Below are positions 53,789 to 62,547 of a stretch of DNA of 64,000 bases, piece after piece. The stretch lies in assembly GCA_964535315.1 (NCBI GenBank), contig CAZHTS010000012.1, positions 14,596 to 78,595 of the forward strand. The letters are read 5' to 3'. Numbering within the stretch: position 1 is the first letter of the stretch; the number at the start of each line of letters is the position of its first letter. The notes beneath the pieces were generated by a model. The model searched no databases and was not told the origin of the DNA. It saw nothing but the letters and a program-made list of their open reading frames with translations. The stretch comes from CAZHTS01 sp964535315. GTDB taxonomy: Bacteria; Chloroflexota; Anaerolineae; Anaerolineales; Anaerolineaceae. Position numbers and translations under genes: made by a program.

Positions 53789-54829
53789 TTACTTGCCAAT
53801 CAGGTTGTCAAGCTCTCCGCCGGTGTATTCCAACATACGGCGCAGCGGGTCGTAGAGCGGATCTTCGACGATGCGCAGGTCCTGGATACTGTAATCGGTG
53901 GCGCGCGAGAGCAGGTCTTTGCCTTCGGGCGTTTTGACCAGTTCGGTCAGGGCGGCGAGGGTATCCTGGCGCAGATTGTCGGGCACCTGGGCCTGCACGG
54001 AGAGGTTGAGGTTGGGGATGATGGCCTCGCTGCGCCAGAGGATGACGACCTTCTCCATGGCATCGGGCAGGTCCTGGAGCACATTCGAGGCGGTGCGCGG
54101 GTCGCCAGAGGTGGCGAACGTGGCGCCGAAATCGCAGATGCCGCGGATGTAGAGGGCGCGCACGACGGCGGTGTGGCTCTGGAGGAGCGCAGGCTCGGCC
54201 AGGGTGAGGTTTTGCTCTTTTAACAACCCGAGCGGGACGATATAACCGGAGGCCGATAGCGGCTCGACCAGACAGGGGCGCTTGCCGGCAAGCTGCGGCA
54301 GGGCTGTGGCGCCGTCGGCGGTGTTTTGATTCTTGATGGGGTCAAAGTAAGGGGTGAAACGGGACTGGATGTGAGCGAGGTATTGAATGCCGTATTGATA
54401 GACGCCGAAGTGGTTGCTCAGCAGGTTGACATCGGCATAGTTTTCGCGGCGCGCTTTGAGATAGGTGAAAGGCGGCAGCCAGGCAAAGTGCAGGCGGCCG
54501 GCCTTCATTTCGGCCAGCAGTTCGTCGTAACCGGTGAAGAAGCGAGTCTGGGTGGCGTGCCCGGAACGGGCGGTGAGGCGCTGGTCGAGTTGTTGGGCTG
54601 CGGTGGGGGCGTCTGCGGCGGCCGCCACTACGCCGATGAGCAACGGGTTGGAAGGGCTGCCGAGCGGCTCGGGGGTGGCGGTGGGCGTGGGGCCTGGGGT
54701 GATGGTCGGGGTGGGGGTGGCGACGTTTCCGTCGGTGGCTGCCGGGCGGCAGGCTCCCAGGAGGCCGGCAGCGATCAACAGAGGGAGAATGGCGCGTATA
54801 TGGTTAATAAAGAGATATTTTGCCCGCAT
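53789..54829 (-). CDS. PhnD-like substrate-binding lipoprotein (orphan)
   Basis: A 346-residue lipoprotein. The lipobox is LLGAC, with the acylated Cys at 27, followed by a Pro/Thr linker (28-58). The rest is a periplasmic-binding fold of the PhnD/phosphate-phosphonate type: GYDELLAEMKAGRLHFAWLPP, YLKARR, LAGKRPCLVEPLSASGYIVP, and a C-terminal helix region. It should bind a small ligand outside the cell. No ATPase or permease gene is adjacent. GGAAAAG precedes the ATG. Confidence 0.85.
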   Translation of the reverse strand: MRAKYLFINHIRAILPLLIAAGLLGACRPAATDGNVATPTPTITPGPTPTATPEPLGSPSNPLLIGVVAAAADAPTAAQQLDQRLTARSGHATQTRFFTGYDELLAEMKAGRLHFAWLPPFTYLKARRENYADVNLLSNHFGVYQYGIQYLAHIQSRFTPYFDPIKNQNTADGATALPQLAGKRPCLVEPLSASGYIVPLGLLKEQNLTLAEPALLQSHTAVVRALYIRGICDFGATFATSGDPRTASNVLQDLPDAMEKVVILWRSEAIIPNLNLSVQAQVPDNLRQDTLAALTELVKTPEGKDLLSRATDYSIQDLRIVEDPLYDPLRRMLEYTGGELDNLIGK

Positions 54830-54853
54830 AGAAGGTATCTTTTCCGTTTTGTC

Positions 54854-54865
54854 TGATTATAATCA
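54854..54865. promoter_or_regulatory. 12-bp palindrome with a two-way TATAAT core
   Basis: TGATTATAATCA is self-complementary and lies between the divergent lipoprotein (54829) and DUF4230 (54921) genes. Its core reads TATAAT on both strands, so it could serve as a shared -10 element or a small operator. No clear -35 was found on either side. Confidence 0.4.
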
Positions 54866-54920
54866 ATATCAGGGTATGATCCGTTAATTGAACCTGAGTG
54901 AGTGCAAAGGAGAAGAGGCG

Positions 54921-55700
54921 ATGAAGCTAAGCACACGAATCATTGTTATCCTGGTGTTGCTGTTGGTATTGGTGGCCCTGGTCTGGATTGGGGCAACGGG
55001 CTTGATGCGTGTGATCCAGCAGACGGCCAGCCAGGCCATGGATCCGCTGTCGCAGTCGAACAGTTCGCTGAGTACACAGGTGGCCGAACTGCGTAACCCG
55101 ACGCCGACCATCATTCCGGACCCGATCACACTGATACGTGAGGTGCGCACCCTGGCGCGCCTGGAAACGATCCAGTACACCGTGGAGAAGGTGATTACCG
55201 CCGAGATTGGGCAAAACGAGCTGGGTTTCCTGTTTGGAGATAAGCTGTTGTTTGTGGCGCACGGGCAGGTAATTGCCGGGGTGGACATGGAGAAGATTGG
55301 GCCGCAGGACATGTGGGTGGAAGGGAAGACATTATATTTCCGTTTGCCTCCGGCCGAGGTGTTTGTGGCGACGTTGGATAACGAGAAGTCGTATGTGTAT
55401 AACCGTGAGACAGGGCTGTTGACCCGCGGCGACACCACGTTAGAGACCAAGGCGCGCCAGGCGGCCGAAGCGGAGATTCTCAAGGCGGCCATCGAAGATG
55501 GGATTCTTAAGCTGGCGCAGCAAAACGCCGAAACCTATCTGGCGCGCCTGATGCGGCGCACGGGGTTTAGCGAGGTGATTTTTGTGCCGGCGAACAATCC
55601 GGCGATCACGACCGGGGCACCCACGGCCGCGCCGCAGCCGGCCACACCGCCGGTGCAGGCGCCGGAGGGTGTTCCGGGGCAGGTTACCCAACAGCCGTAG
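54921..55700 (+). CDS. DUF4230 family membrane-anchored protein
   Basis: A 259-residue protein with one N-terminal helix (about 6-28) and an external DUF4230 domain: REVRTLARLETIQYTVEKVI, GDKLLFVAHGQVIAGVDMEKI, LPPAEVFVATLDNEKSYVY, and a helical C-terminal part ending FSEVIFVP. A Pro/Ala-rich tail follows. Function is unknown. The ATG at 54921 has AAGGAGAAG upstream and was preferred to 54888. It converges with a small frameshifted gene 2 bases past its stop. Confidence 0.88.
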   Translation: MKLSTRIIVILVLLLVLVALVWIGATGLMRVIQQTASQAMDPLSQSNSSLSTQVAELRNPTPTIIPDPITLIREVRTLARLETIQYTVEKVITAEIGQNELGFLFGDKLLFVAHGQVIAGVDMEKIGPQDMWVEGKTLYFRLPPAEVFVATLDNEKSYVYNRETGLLTRGDTTLETKARQAAEAEILKAAIEDGILKLAQQNAETYLARLMRRTGFSEVIFVPANNPAITTGAPTAAPQPATPPVQAPEGVPGQVTQQP

Positions 55701-55701
55701 T

Positions 55702-55928
55702 TCAATAGCGTTCGTTCCGGGCACGGTCGGCGTATTTTTGCTCCACCAATTCGGCGGCGCGGCGGGTCTCGAAATCAGTGAGCTCGCCGCGCTGGCGTTG
55801 CAGGCTGCGTGTCTGGATGAAGCCCGGCTTTGCTGGCCGCGGCCGCCGGAACGGGCTGCGACGGGGCCGGTCACGGTGATTTTGTGATTGGGGGTATTCA
55901 CAGCATATTCAAAGTTTGCTCTTGGCAT
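55702..55928 (-). pseudogene. Small gene of unknown function with a frameshift
   Basis: On the minus strand a reading frame starts MPRANFEYAVNTPNHKITV and loses sense near 55860-55821. The adjacent frame continues with KPGFIQTRSLQRQRGELTDF and ends ELVEQKYADRARNERY at a TGA at 55704. Joined across one frameshift they would give about 75 residues with ordinary protein composition, while neither frame alone does. The likely site is the GC-rich GGCCGCGGCC stretch. It may be a real frameshift, a sequencing error or chance; no family is recognised. Confidence 0.4.
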
Positions 55929-55990
55929 TCTCACAGCTTCGCATCTTAGAATAAGGTCTGTAAGAACAAACATATCTCCCTCCCTCCCAG

Positions 55991-56023
55991 CCTCCCCCAA
56001 TTTCGCTCAGAAGTTGGGGGAGG
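55991..56023 (+). repeat. Hairpin repeat before the CotH gene
   Basis: CCTCCCCCAA (55991-56000) pairs with TTGGGGGAGG (56014-56023) around a 13-base loop. It ends a few bases before AAGGA, the ribosome binding site of the CotH gene. The core CTCCCCCAA/TTGGGGGAG is shared with the degV terminator at 493-533, suggesting a dispersed palindromic repeat. No T tract follows on the plus strand. Confidence 0.6.
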
Positions 56024-56037
56024 ACAAGGAAGCGCTT

Positions 56038-57585
56038 ATGTATTTAAGACTCAGACGCAACTATCCGATCCTGCTCCTGTTGGCCTTTGTCCTCGGTTTT
56101 CTCGTCCTGGTGATGGGGGAGCGGCGTGTTGTTGCTTACAGCGCCCGGCCCGAAGCTACCCCAACCGCCACAGTTGTCGTTGCACAGGATGTGACCAATT
56201 CTGTGGCCCTGTTTGACGAGGGCGTGGTGCACAGCATCCAGGTCATCATGAGCGATGAAGATTATAGCAAAATGGTTTCAAGCTATAAAAATGCCGGCCT
56301 GAAAGATTATTTCAGGGCCGATATCCTCATGGATGGGGTGCGCATCGCCGATGTTGGCATTCGCTTGAAGGGGAACGCCTCGTTGCGCACGGCGCTGGGG
56401 GGCGGCATGGGAATGGGCGGCGGGAACCGCCCCAACGCTATGCCACCGGGCGGGCAACCGCCGGCGATGGATGAGAACGCCAGGGGCGGGGCGCCCGGTG
56501 GGCCTGGCGGGCCACCTCCTGCCGGCGGCGACAACGCCGCGGCGCAAGAACGGGCGCCCGGCGCCGGAATGCCTCCGGGCGGGCCGGGGGGCGGCGTCTC
56601 GGCGGGGCAGATCAAGGTTCCCTTCCTGATCCGCTTTGACAAATACGTGCCCGGGCAGACCTACCAGGGATATAGCAAAATTGCCATCCGGAATTACGGC
56701 ACCTCGTATGACGCCGCCATGCTTCAGGAGCCGCTGACCAATACCATCGTCCGCCAGGCCGGGCTGCCTGCCACCCGCACCGCTTACGCCGGTTTCAAGC
56801 TCAATGACGCCGCCGAAACGCTGTACGTGGTTTCGGAGATCCTCGACGAGCGTTATCTGGCGGAATATTTTGAAAATGGCGGCGGCATACTCTACAAGGC
56901 CGAGGTGGGTTCGACGCTGAGTTACGCCGGTGAAGACCCGAGTTCGTATAGCCGCAGTTTCAGCCAGGAGACGCGCGTCAACGACGCCGACCTGGCCCCG
57001 TTGATCGACTTCATGCGTTTTCTCGATCAGGCCGATGATGCGACCTTTGAACGGGAGCTGCCCCGCTGGCTGGACGTCGACTCTTTTGCCGCTTACCTGG
57101 CGTTGAACAACCTGCTGGTCAACACCGATTCGATGCTCGGTATGAACAACAACTATTACCTGTACTACGACGACGTGCAGCAGCGTTTCACCCTTTTGAT
57201 GTGGGACGCCAACGAGAGCCTGGGGAAATTGGGCGGCAGCGCAAATTATGATCTGTATTTCAAGAATACCGGCGGCGCTCCGGGGGGGCGCGGCGGCATG
57301 GGCGGCGGCCCCGGGCGCGGGCAGAACGTGCTGATGACGCGCTTTATGGCCAACGCCACTTTCAAAGCGCTGTACGAGCAAAAGGTGAAAGCGATCTATC
57401 ACCAGGCGTTTGCCGCCGGGGCGTTACAGGCAGGGGTTGAACGTTACGCGGCGTTGATCCATTCGGCCACCGAAGGGCGCAACCTGGTGGAGATCACGGC
57501 TTACGACCAGGCCGTGCAGAAAATGAAGAATTTTATCGACCAGAGAAATCAATATTTGAGCGGCACGTCATTATTGAGCCAATAG
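56038..57585 (+). CDS. CotH-family protein kinase, membrane anchored
   Basis: A 515-residue protein. An N-terminal helix (about 9-28) anchors it, and the CotH domain lies outside. After GIRLKGNAS comes a Gly/Pro-rich insert (about 120-195), then the core: PFLIRFDKYVPGQTYQGYSK, YLALNNLLVNTDSM, NNNYYLYYDD and the metal-binding LLMWDANESLG (D390). A second Gly-rich patch follows (about 410-425). Bacillus CotH phosphorylates spore-coat proteins; here substrates are unknown. AAGGA precedes the ATG. It opens a three-gene operon; the next gene starts 8 bases after its stop. Confidence 0.88.
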   Translation: MYLRLRRNYPILLLLAFVLGFLVLVMGERRVVAYSARPEATPTATVVVAQDVTNSVALFDEGVVHSIQVIMSDEDYSKMVSSYKNAGLKDYFRADILMDGVRIADVGIRLKGNASLRTALGGGMGMGGGNRPNAMPPGGQPPAMDENARGGAPGGPGGPPPAGGDNAAAQERAPGAGMPPGGPGGGVSAGQIKVPFLIRFDKYVPGQTYQGYSKIAIRNYGTSYDAAMLQEPLTNTIVRQAGLPATRTAYAGFKLNDAAETLYVVSEILDERYLAEYFENGGGILYKAEVGSTLSYAGEDPSSYSRSFSQETRVNDADLAPLIDFMRFLDQADDATFERELPRWLDVDSFAAYLALNNLLVNTDSMLGMNNNYYLYYDDVQQRFTLLMWDANESLGKLGGSANYDLYFKNTGGAPGGRGGMGGGPGRGQNVLMTRFMANATFKALYEQKVKAIYHQAFAAGALQAGVERYAALIHSATEGRNLVEITAYDQAVQKMKNFIDQRNQYLSGTSLLSQ

Positions 57586-57593
57586 GAGTTTGC

Positions 57594-59654
57594 ATGAACA
57601 GTAGCGCATCCGCAATCGTTTCGCCGGCGTCGCCGGAAGAAGGGGCGTCTCATTGGCGGCAGAAAGTGTTACCGCTGGTGGGGCTGGCCGCCATTGTTTT
57701 GCTGGCTGCTGCCCTGCGTTTTGCCAGCATCGACTCGCTCGGTTATGTCAATCACTACTACGCCGCGGCGGTCAAGAGCATGTTGCAGTCCTGGCACAAC
57801 TTTTTCTTTGTGGTTGCCGAACCAGGGGGTTCGGTCACGGTCGATAAGCCGCCGGTTGGCTTGTGGTTACAGGCCATCTCGGCCTATTTTTTGGGCGTCA
57901 ACAGCCTGGGGTTGTTGCTGCCTCAGATTCTGGCCGGTCTGGCCTCGGTGGTGGTGGTCTACCACCTTGTGCGCCGTTCGTTTGGGCCGGCGGCCGGGTT
58001 GCTGGCTGCCTTAACCCTGGCGGTGATGCCCGTGGCGGTGGCCGTCGACCGGAATAACACCATTGACAGCCCCATGATCCTGACCCTCTTGCTGGCTGCC
58101 TGGGCGTTTATCAAGGCGACCGAGAGCGGCAGGCTGCGCTTCCTGTTGGCCGGTGCAGTGCTGGTGGGGGTGGCCTTCAATATCAAGATGTTGGCCGCCT
58201 ATCTGCCGGTGCCGGCCTTTCTGGCTTTATACTTTTTGGGAGCGAACGAGACGTTCTGGCGTAAGGCCGGCAAACTGGCGCTGACCGGTGTGGTGATGCT
58301 GGCTGTTTCCCTTTCCTGGGCGGTGGCCGTCGACCTGACCCCCGCTGAAGAGCGGCCCTATGTGGGCAGCAGCAGCGATAACTCGGAATTGACCCTGATC
58401 GTGGGCTACAACGGCCTCAACCGCCTGGTGGGGATGGGGCGGAACCGCGATACGAAAGAGGGCGTCAATGTGGCCTCGTCTTCTACCACGGCGCGGGGCT
58501 CCGGTATGGCGGCCGCGGCCAGCGAAGCGCCCCGGGGCGGCACGGCCGGCCAGCCGCCGAACCGGCCGCAGAACGGCGGCCGGCCGGGAGGGAACCCTCC
58601 GACCGGCGGTGGCGGGGGTGGCACGCCCAGCAATATCGGCCAGGCCGGGCCCTTGCGCCTGCTGACCGCCCCGTTGAGCAAAGAAACGAGCTGGCTGCTG
58701 CCTGTGGCGTGGGTGGGTCTGGCGCTCTTACTGGCCGGCGCGCGCTCATCGGCCCCGGCGCGCCAGGCGCTGCTGGTATGGGGCGGCTGGCTCCTGACCG
58801 GCGGGGTGTTTTTCAGCGTGGCGTCGTATTTTCATGAATACTATCTGGCGCTGTTGGGCGCGCCCCTGGCCGCGCTGACCGGCATCGGATTGACCGAGCT
58901 ATGGAAAATGCGCACCCGCCGGCCGCTGTTTGCCGTCCTGTTGTTCTCGACCCTGGCGGCCGCCACGTTGGCCTTCCAGTTCTATACCGCCCTGTCCTTC
59001 GTCAGCACGGCGACCTGGCTGATCCCCACCCTGGCGCTCTTCGTCGTGGGCACGGGGCTGTTGTTGTTCTCTGCCCAGCCCCTTACCCGCAGGCGCTGGA
59101 TGCTGGCCGGGGTGATATTGCTGGTCGCTTCATTGTTTATCACCCCTGTCATCTGGTCGGGTTATACCGCCCTGTACCCCGGCAGCAACCTCTCGCTTCC
59201 GGCCGCTTACTCGGGGAAGCAATCCAGCCCCGCCGCCAGTCGTTATGCCCAGGTCAACCAGAGCCTGCTGGATTATCTCCAGGTCAATACACAGGGCACC
59301 CGCTATCTGATGGCTGTGCCCACCTCGATGCAGGGCGCCGATTATGTGCTTGCCAGCGGCCGGCCGGTGTTGTATATGGGCGGTTTTAAAGGCAGCGACA
59401 CTGTTATTGACGCCGACGGGTTGGCGCAGTTGGTGACCGGCGGCGAACTGCGTTACGTCTATCTCTCGGGCGGCAACGGCGTTTCGTCCGGCATTTCGTC
59501 CTGGGTGACGACCCGGTGTAGCCGCGTCGCCGGTTTTGATAGCACCACGCGCAATGCCGGCGCCCCTGACGGCACAACCAGCGGTTCCACAGTCAACGCC
59601 GGGCGTACAGGAAATGCCCAGGCCATCAGCCTGTACGATTGCGGCAATTCGTGA
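57594..59654 (+). CDS. GT39 (ArnT/YkcB-like) membrane glycosyltransferase
   Basis: A 686-residue GT-C protein with about 12 helices. NHYYAAAVKSMLQSWHNFFF and VTVDKPPVGLWLQAISAYF are hallmarks of the YkcB-like branch, and DRNNTIDSPMILTLLLAAW follows. A Gly/Pro/Asn-rich insert occupies about residues 300-350, just before a helix. The C-terminal 130 residues are external and end in a Cys pair (TTRCSRVAGF, ISLYDCGNS). It probably transfers a sugar from a polyprenyl carrier to an external acceptor. TAGGAG precedes the ATG. Confidence 0.88.
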   Translation: MNSSASAIVSPASPEEGASHWRQKVLPLVGLAAIVLLAAALRFASIDSLGYVNHYYAAAVKSMLQSWHNFFFVVAEPGGSVTVDKPPVGLWLQAISAYFLGVNSLGLLLPQILAGLASVVVVYHLVRRSFGPAAGLLAALTLAVMPVAVAVDRNNTIDSPMILTLLLAAWAFIKATESGRLRFLLAGAVLVGVAFNIKMLAAYLPVPAFLALYFLGANETFWRKAGKLALTGVVMLAVSLSWAVAVDLTPAEERPYVGSSSDNSELTLIVGYNGLNRLVGMGRNRDTKEGVNVASSSTTARGSGMAAAASEAPRGGTAGQPPNRPQNGGRPGGNPPTGGGGGGTPSNIGQAGPLRLLTAPLSKETSWLLPVAWVGLALLLAGARSSAPARQALLVWGGWLLTGGVFFSVASYFHEYYLALLGAPLAALTGIGLTELWKMRTRRPLFAVLLFSTLAAATLAFQFYTALSFVSTATWLIPTLALFVVGTGLLLFSAQPLTRRRWMLAGVILLVASLFITPVIWSGYTALYPGSNLSLPAAYSGKQSSPAASRYAQVNQSLLDYLQVNTQGTRYLMAVPTSMQGADYVLASGRPVLYMGGFKGSDTVIDADGLAQLVTGGELRYVYLSGGNGVSSGISSWVTTRCSRVAGFDSTTRNAGAPDGTTSGSTVNAGRTGNAQAISLYDCGNS

Positions 59655-59732
59655 GGAAGGGGCGAGAGGATTTTTGCCCCGCTTTCCCGTTTCAATCTCG
59701 TAACCTGTTTAACACCGAAAGGAAAACGCTTC

Positions 59733-60506
59733 ATGAAAAGAACATTGTTTGTCATGGCCCTTCTGGCGCTTGTGTTCAGCGCCTGCACTTCGGCGCCGCG
59801 GGCGGTGAAGGGCGCCAATGACCCGGCCTCGGCGACCCAAATTGCGGCCGTGGTCGAGCAGCAGCAGAAGACGGCCGCCCCGCCTGAGCCCGGCAAGGCG
59901 CCTGAAGGCACGCCACCCGGCCCCAAACCGGCCGAGGCGGGCGCCCCGAATGAAAACGCACGCTCGGTCGGGGTTCAATTGTTGCTGGGCACCTTTAAGC
60001 TCGAAGGGACGGATCTGGCGGTAACCAAAGAACAGGCGGTCGTGCTGCTGCCGTTGTGGAAAGAGTTCAAGACGCTCAGCGAGAGCCTTAGGCCTGCACA
60101 GGGCGGCGCTCCGGGTGAGCCGGGTGGGCAGCAGCCGGGGCAGGCGAACGCCACCCCGCAGCCCATGCCCACCCTGGACGATGCGAGCCAGGCCAAAACC
60201 GCCGATCTGATCCAGCGCATCCAGGCGGCGATGACCGCCGAACAGCTCAAGGCCATCGCGGATCTGAAGATTACCAGAGAAGCGGTTACAGCCCTCTTGG
60301 AGGAGCTGGATATTCAGATGGGTGGGCCGCAAGGACAGGGCGGTAGCCAGCCGCCCGGCGGAGGCCAGCCCCCCAGCGGAGGCCAGCCCCCGGCAGGCGG
60401 GGCGCAATCCGGGACGCCCCAGGCCCCGGGATTGGGCGGGGAGGACGCCGGTTTCATCCCTCCTGAACTGATCGACACCCTGATCAGTTTGCTGGAAAAG
60501 AAATAG
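59733..60506 (+). CDS. Gly/Pro/Gln-rich lipoprotein
   Basis: A 257-residue secreted lipoprotein with the lipobox VFSAC (Cys 18). Two helical segments (about 75-115 and 145-195, the latter with DASQAKTADLIQRIQAAMTAEQLKAI, described in part) are separated by Gly/Pro/Gln-rich linkers. The second linker (about 205-230) holds six-residue repeats of the form GGQPPS/GGQPPA encoded by 18-base units. No family is recognised. It closes the CotH-GT39 operon after 78 bases; both upstream proteins carry similar linkers, so a shared process such as phosphorylation or glycosylation of the lipoprotein is possible. Confidence 0.8.
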   Translation: MKRTLFVMALLALVFSACTSAPRAVKGANDPASATQIAAVVEQQQKTAAPPEPGKAPEGTPPGPKPAEAGAPNENARSVGVQLLLGTFKLEGTDLAVTKEQAVVLLPLWKEFKTLSESLRPAQGGAPGEPGGQQPGQANATPQPMPTLDDASQAKTADLIQRIQAAMTAEQLKAIADLKITREAVTALLEELDIQMGGPQGQGGSQPPGGGQPPSGGQPPAGGAQSGTPQAPGLGGEDAGFIPPELIDTLISLLEKK

Positions 60507-60532
60507 ACCTGTTCCTTCGAAGTGACGCTCGC

Positions 60533-60565
60533 ACAGGTTGCAGGGAAACGATCTCTGCAACCTGT
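60533..60565 (+). terminator. Terminator-like hairpin after the CotH operon
   Basis: ACAGGTTGCAG (60533-60543) pairs with CTGCAACCTGT (60555-60565), an 11-bp perfect stem with an 11-base loop, followed by a TGTCTGTCT stretch, which is only moderately T-rich. It lies 27 bases after the lipoprotein stop, between converging genes. Confidence 0.6.
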
Positions 60566-60687
60566 TGTCTGTCTATCGACTTCCATTTGCCCGCCAGGGC
60601 TCGCTCACGTCGCTGGATGAACCGTGTTTCCGGATCGCGCAAAATCAGGCGAGGGGGACAGCTTCCTGGCGTCCCGCTTTTAAACGC

Positions 60688-62322
60688 TTATCGTAGGGGC
60701 GTGGGCGAGGTCGTTTTTCTTTTTCTGTTGAACCGCGCTTTGCAGCCGCGGCGCAGGGCGTTCAGGCCGGCGGGAGCGTCGGGGGCGATCACGGCGGTGA
60801 TCTTCATGTGCGCCAGCAGGCGCGTCTGGGCGGTGGGCACCTGTTCATTCCCGTCTTGCAAACAGCGCACCAGGACGCAGCCTGCCGGCAGCCCCAGGTC
60901 GCGCACCAGGCGACCCTCAAAGGGGGCGCCGCTGGCGATCACAAAATCGACGACTATCGGGGTCTTCATGACCACGTGTGGGCCGTTGCGTTCCAGGTCG
61001 CGCTCGAGCAGCGCCTCGTAGACCGGCAGGTCTTTGAGCAGTTCGGCGGCGGCGTAGGCGCCAAAGCAGCCGACCAGCAGCGGCAGCATCTGTTCGTAAT
61101 TACCGGTCATTTCAAGGATCAGCACGATGCCGGTCAGGGGGGCGCGCACGATGGCGGTGAAATAGGCCGCCATGCCCACCACGGCGAACACAGCCGGCTC
61201 GGGGACGACGCCGGGGGCAAAGGTGTGCACGATCTGCCCGCCGGCAAGGCCCAGCAAGGCGCCCAGCACGAGCAACGGGGCAAAGATGCCGCCGGCGGCG
61301 CCGGTGCCGTAACTGCCAATGGTTAAGAAGAAACGTGCCGCAAACCACAGGGGAATGGCGGTCAGGGCAAGCTGCCCGGCCAGGGCGGTCTCGGCCAGGG
61401 CGTGCCCGCTGCCGGCGGCCAGCGGGGAGAACCAACCGGCGACGCCGGCCAATGCGCCCACCAGGGCAGCGACAGCCAGGGCGGTTTTTCCGCGGCAGCG
61501 GGCGAACAGGTTGAGCGCGCCGATCAGGCTGCGATTGAATAAGACGCCCAGTCCCCCGGCCACGACGCCGAGCAGGGCGATAAAGGGCAGGGCGGTGAGC
61601 GGCGGCGTGGGGTATTGGGGGATGGCGAAAACCGGCTCGGGGCCCGAGAGCAGGCGGGCGACGATGTCGGCGATCACCGCGGCGACAAAAGCCGCGGCGA
61701 ACACCAGAGGGTGAAAATCGCGCTGCACCTCTTCGAGGACGAAGGTCAGGCCGGAGAGCGGGGCGTTAAAGGCGGCAGCCAGCCCGGCGCCGGCGCCGGA
61801 AGCGATCAACGTGCGCTGTTCTTGCGGTGGGGATTTGAGCCAGGCGGCAATGGCGTTGCCGGTGGCGCCGCCCATTTGCACGGTGGGGCCTTCGCGCCCC
61901 AGCGCCAGACCGCCGCCCAACGCCAGCGCCCCGGCGATAAATTTGGTGGGCAGCACCCGCTGCCAGCTCAGGGTGCGAAAGCGCAGCAAGACGGCTTTGA
62001 GATGTGGGATGCCGCTCCCGCTGGCTTCGGGGGCAAAGTGGCGCACCAGGGCCACGGAAAGCAGCGCGCCGGCGGCGCCAAGCAGAATGGGAAATATCCA
62101 ACCGGGAGCTGTGCTCTGGTGCGCCCAGATCAGCAGCCGGTTGCGCAGGGCGTCGGCCTGGGCCAGGGTGATGCGGAACAGCGCCGCGACGAGACCGGAA
62201 CACAGGCCGACCAGTGCGGCGCGCGGCAGCAGATGGCGCCGCTGCTGGCGGACGGCGGTGTATTCCTGGATTTCAGAGGGTTCCTCTGCGAGGGATGTTG
62301 GGGAGGGGGGATTGTGGGTCAT
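60688..62322 (-). CDS. ClC-family chloride/proton antiporter with C-terminal regulatory domain
   Basis: A 544-residue membrane protein. The anion-pathway motifs GSGIPH (102-107), GREGP (142-146, gating E144) and GGIFAP are intact, and the E198 of FVLEEVQ matches the proton glutamate of E. coli ClC (E203), favouring exchange over channel action. YFTAIVRAPLTG holds the third site. The last 100 residues resemble a TrkA-C-like domain (GRLVRDLGLPAGCVLVRCLQ). TATAAT ends 8 bases before the ATG with no ribosome binding site, suggesting a leaderless message. Confidence 0.92.
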   Translation of the reverse strand: MTHNPPSPTSLAEEPSEIQEYTAVRQQRRHLLPRAALVGLCSGLVAALFRITLAQADALRNRLLIWAHQSTAPGWIFPILLGAAGALLSVALVRHFAPEASGSGIPHLKAVLLRFRTLSWQRVLPTKFIAGALALGGGLALGREGPTVQMGGATGNAIAAWLKSPPQEQRTLIASGAGAGLAAAFNAPLSGLTFVLEEVQRDFHPLVFAAAFVAAVIADIVARLLSGPEPVFAIPQYPTPPLTALPFIALLGVVAGGLGVLFNRSLIGALNLFARCRGKTALAVAALVGALAGVAGWFSPLAAGSGHALAETALAGQLALTAIPLWFAARFFLTIGSYGTGAAGGIFAPLLVLGALLGLAGGQIVHTFAPGVVPEPAVFAVVGMAAYFTAIVRAPLTGIVLILEMTGNYEQMLPLLVGCFGAYAAAELLKDLPVYEALLERDLERNGPHVVMKTPIVVDFVIASGAPFEGRLVRDLGLPAGCVLVRCLQDGNEQVPTAQTRLLAHMKITAVIAPDAPAGLNALRRGCKARFNRKRKTTSPTPLR

Positions 62323-62547
62323 TGCCGGCGATTATAACACCACTGGCGGGCCGCCGTTTGGGGCGACCGTCTGCTTGTGGGGAAGCCTTGAACGGTACTA
62401 CAATAAAGCCACGCACAGCACCAGGAGGGTGGCATGCGACGACGGGTATGAGACTTCTGGTGGTTGGCGCCGGGTGAGACAGGGGCGGGACAGGGTAACG
62501 GTCTGGCAGGGACAGATGTCCTTCGCCGTGACCGGGCGTTGGGAGGC
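62323..62547. other. Intergenic stretch without a supported gene
   Basis: The first 14 bases hold the -10 box of the ClC gene (TATAAT on the minus strand, 62336-62331). Beyond that no reading frame on either strand shows a recognisable domain; codon use is irregular. It leads into the HTH/RHS remnant and may be degraded sequence. Confidence 0.5.

Noticed and set aside
55582..55887. A plus-strand Arg/Pro-rich frame after the DUF4230 gene
   Set aside because: It overlaps the end of DUF4230 and its composition is typical of a shadow frame; the minus-strand frameshifted reading fits better.
60340..60400. Short tandem 18-base repeats taken for a CRISPR-like array
   Set aside because: They are in frame, encode GGQPPS/A units of the lipoprotein linker, and have no unique spacers.
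60587..61021. A plus-strand frame opposite the end of the ClC gene
   Set aside because: Translation is Arg-rich without motifs and lies opposite the conserved C-terminal domain of the ClC protein.
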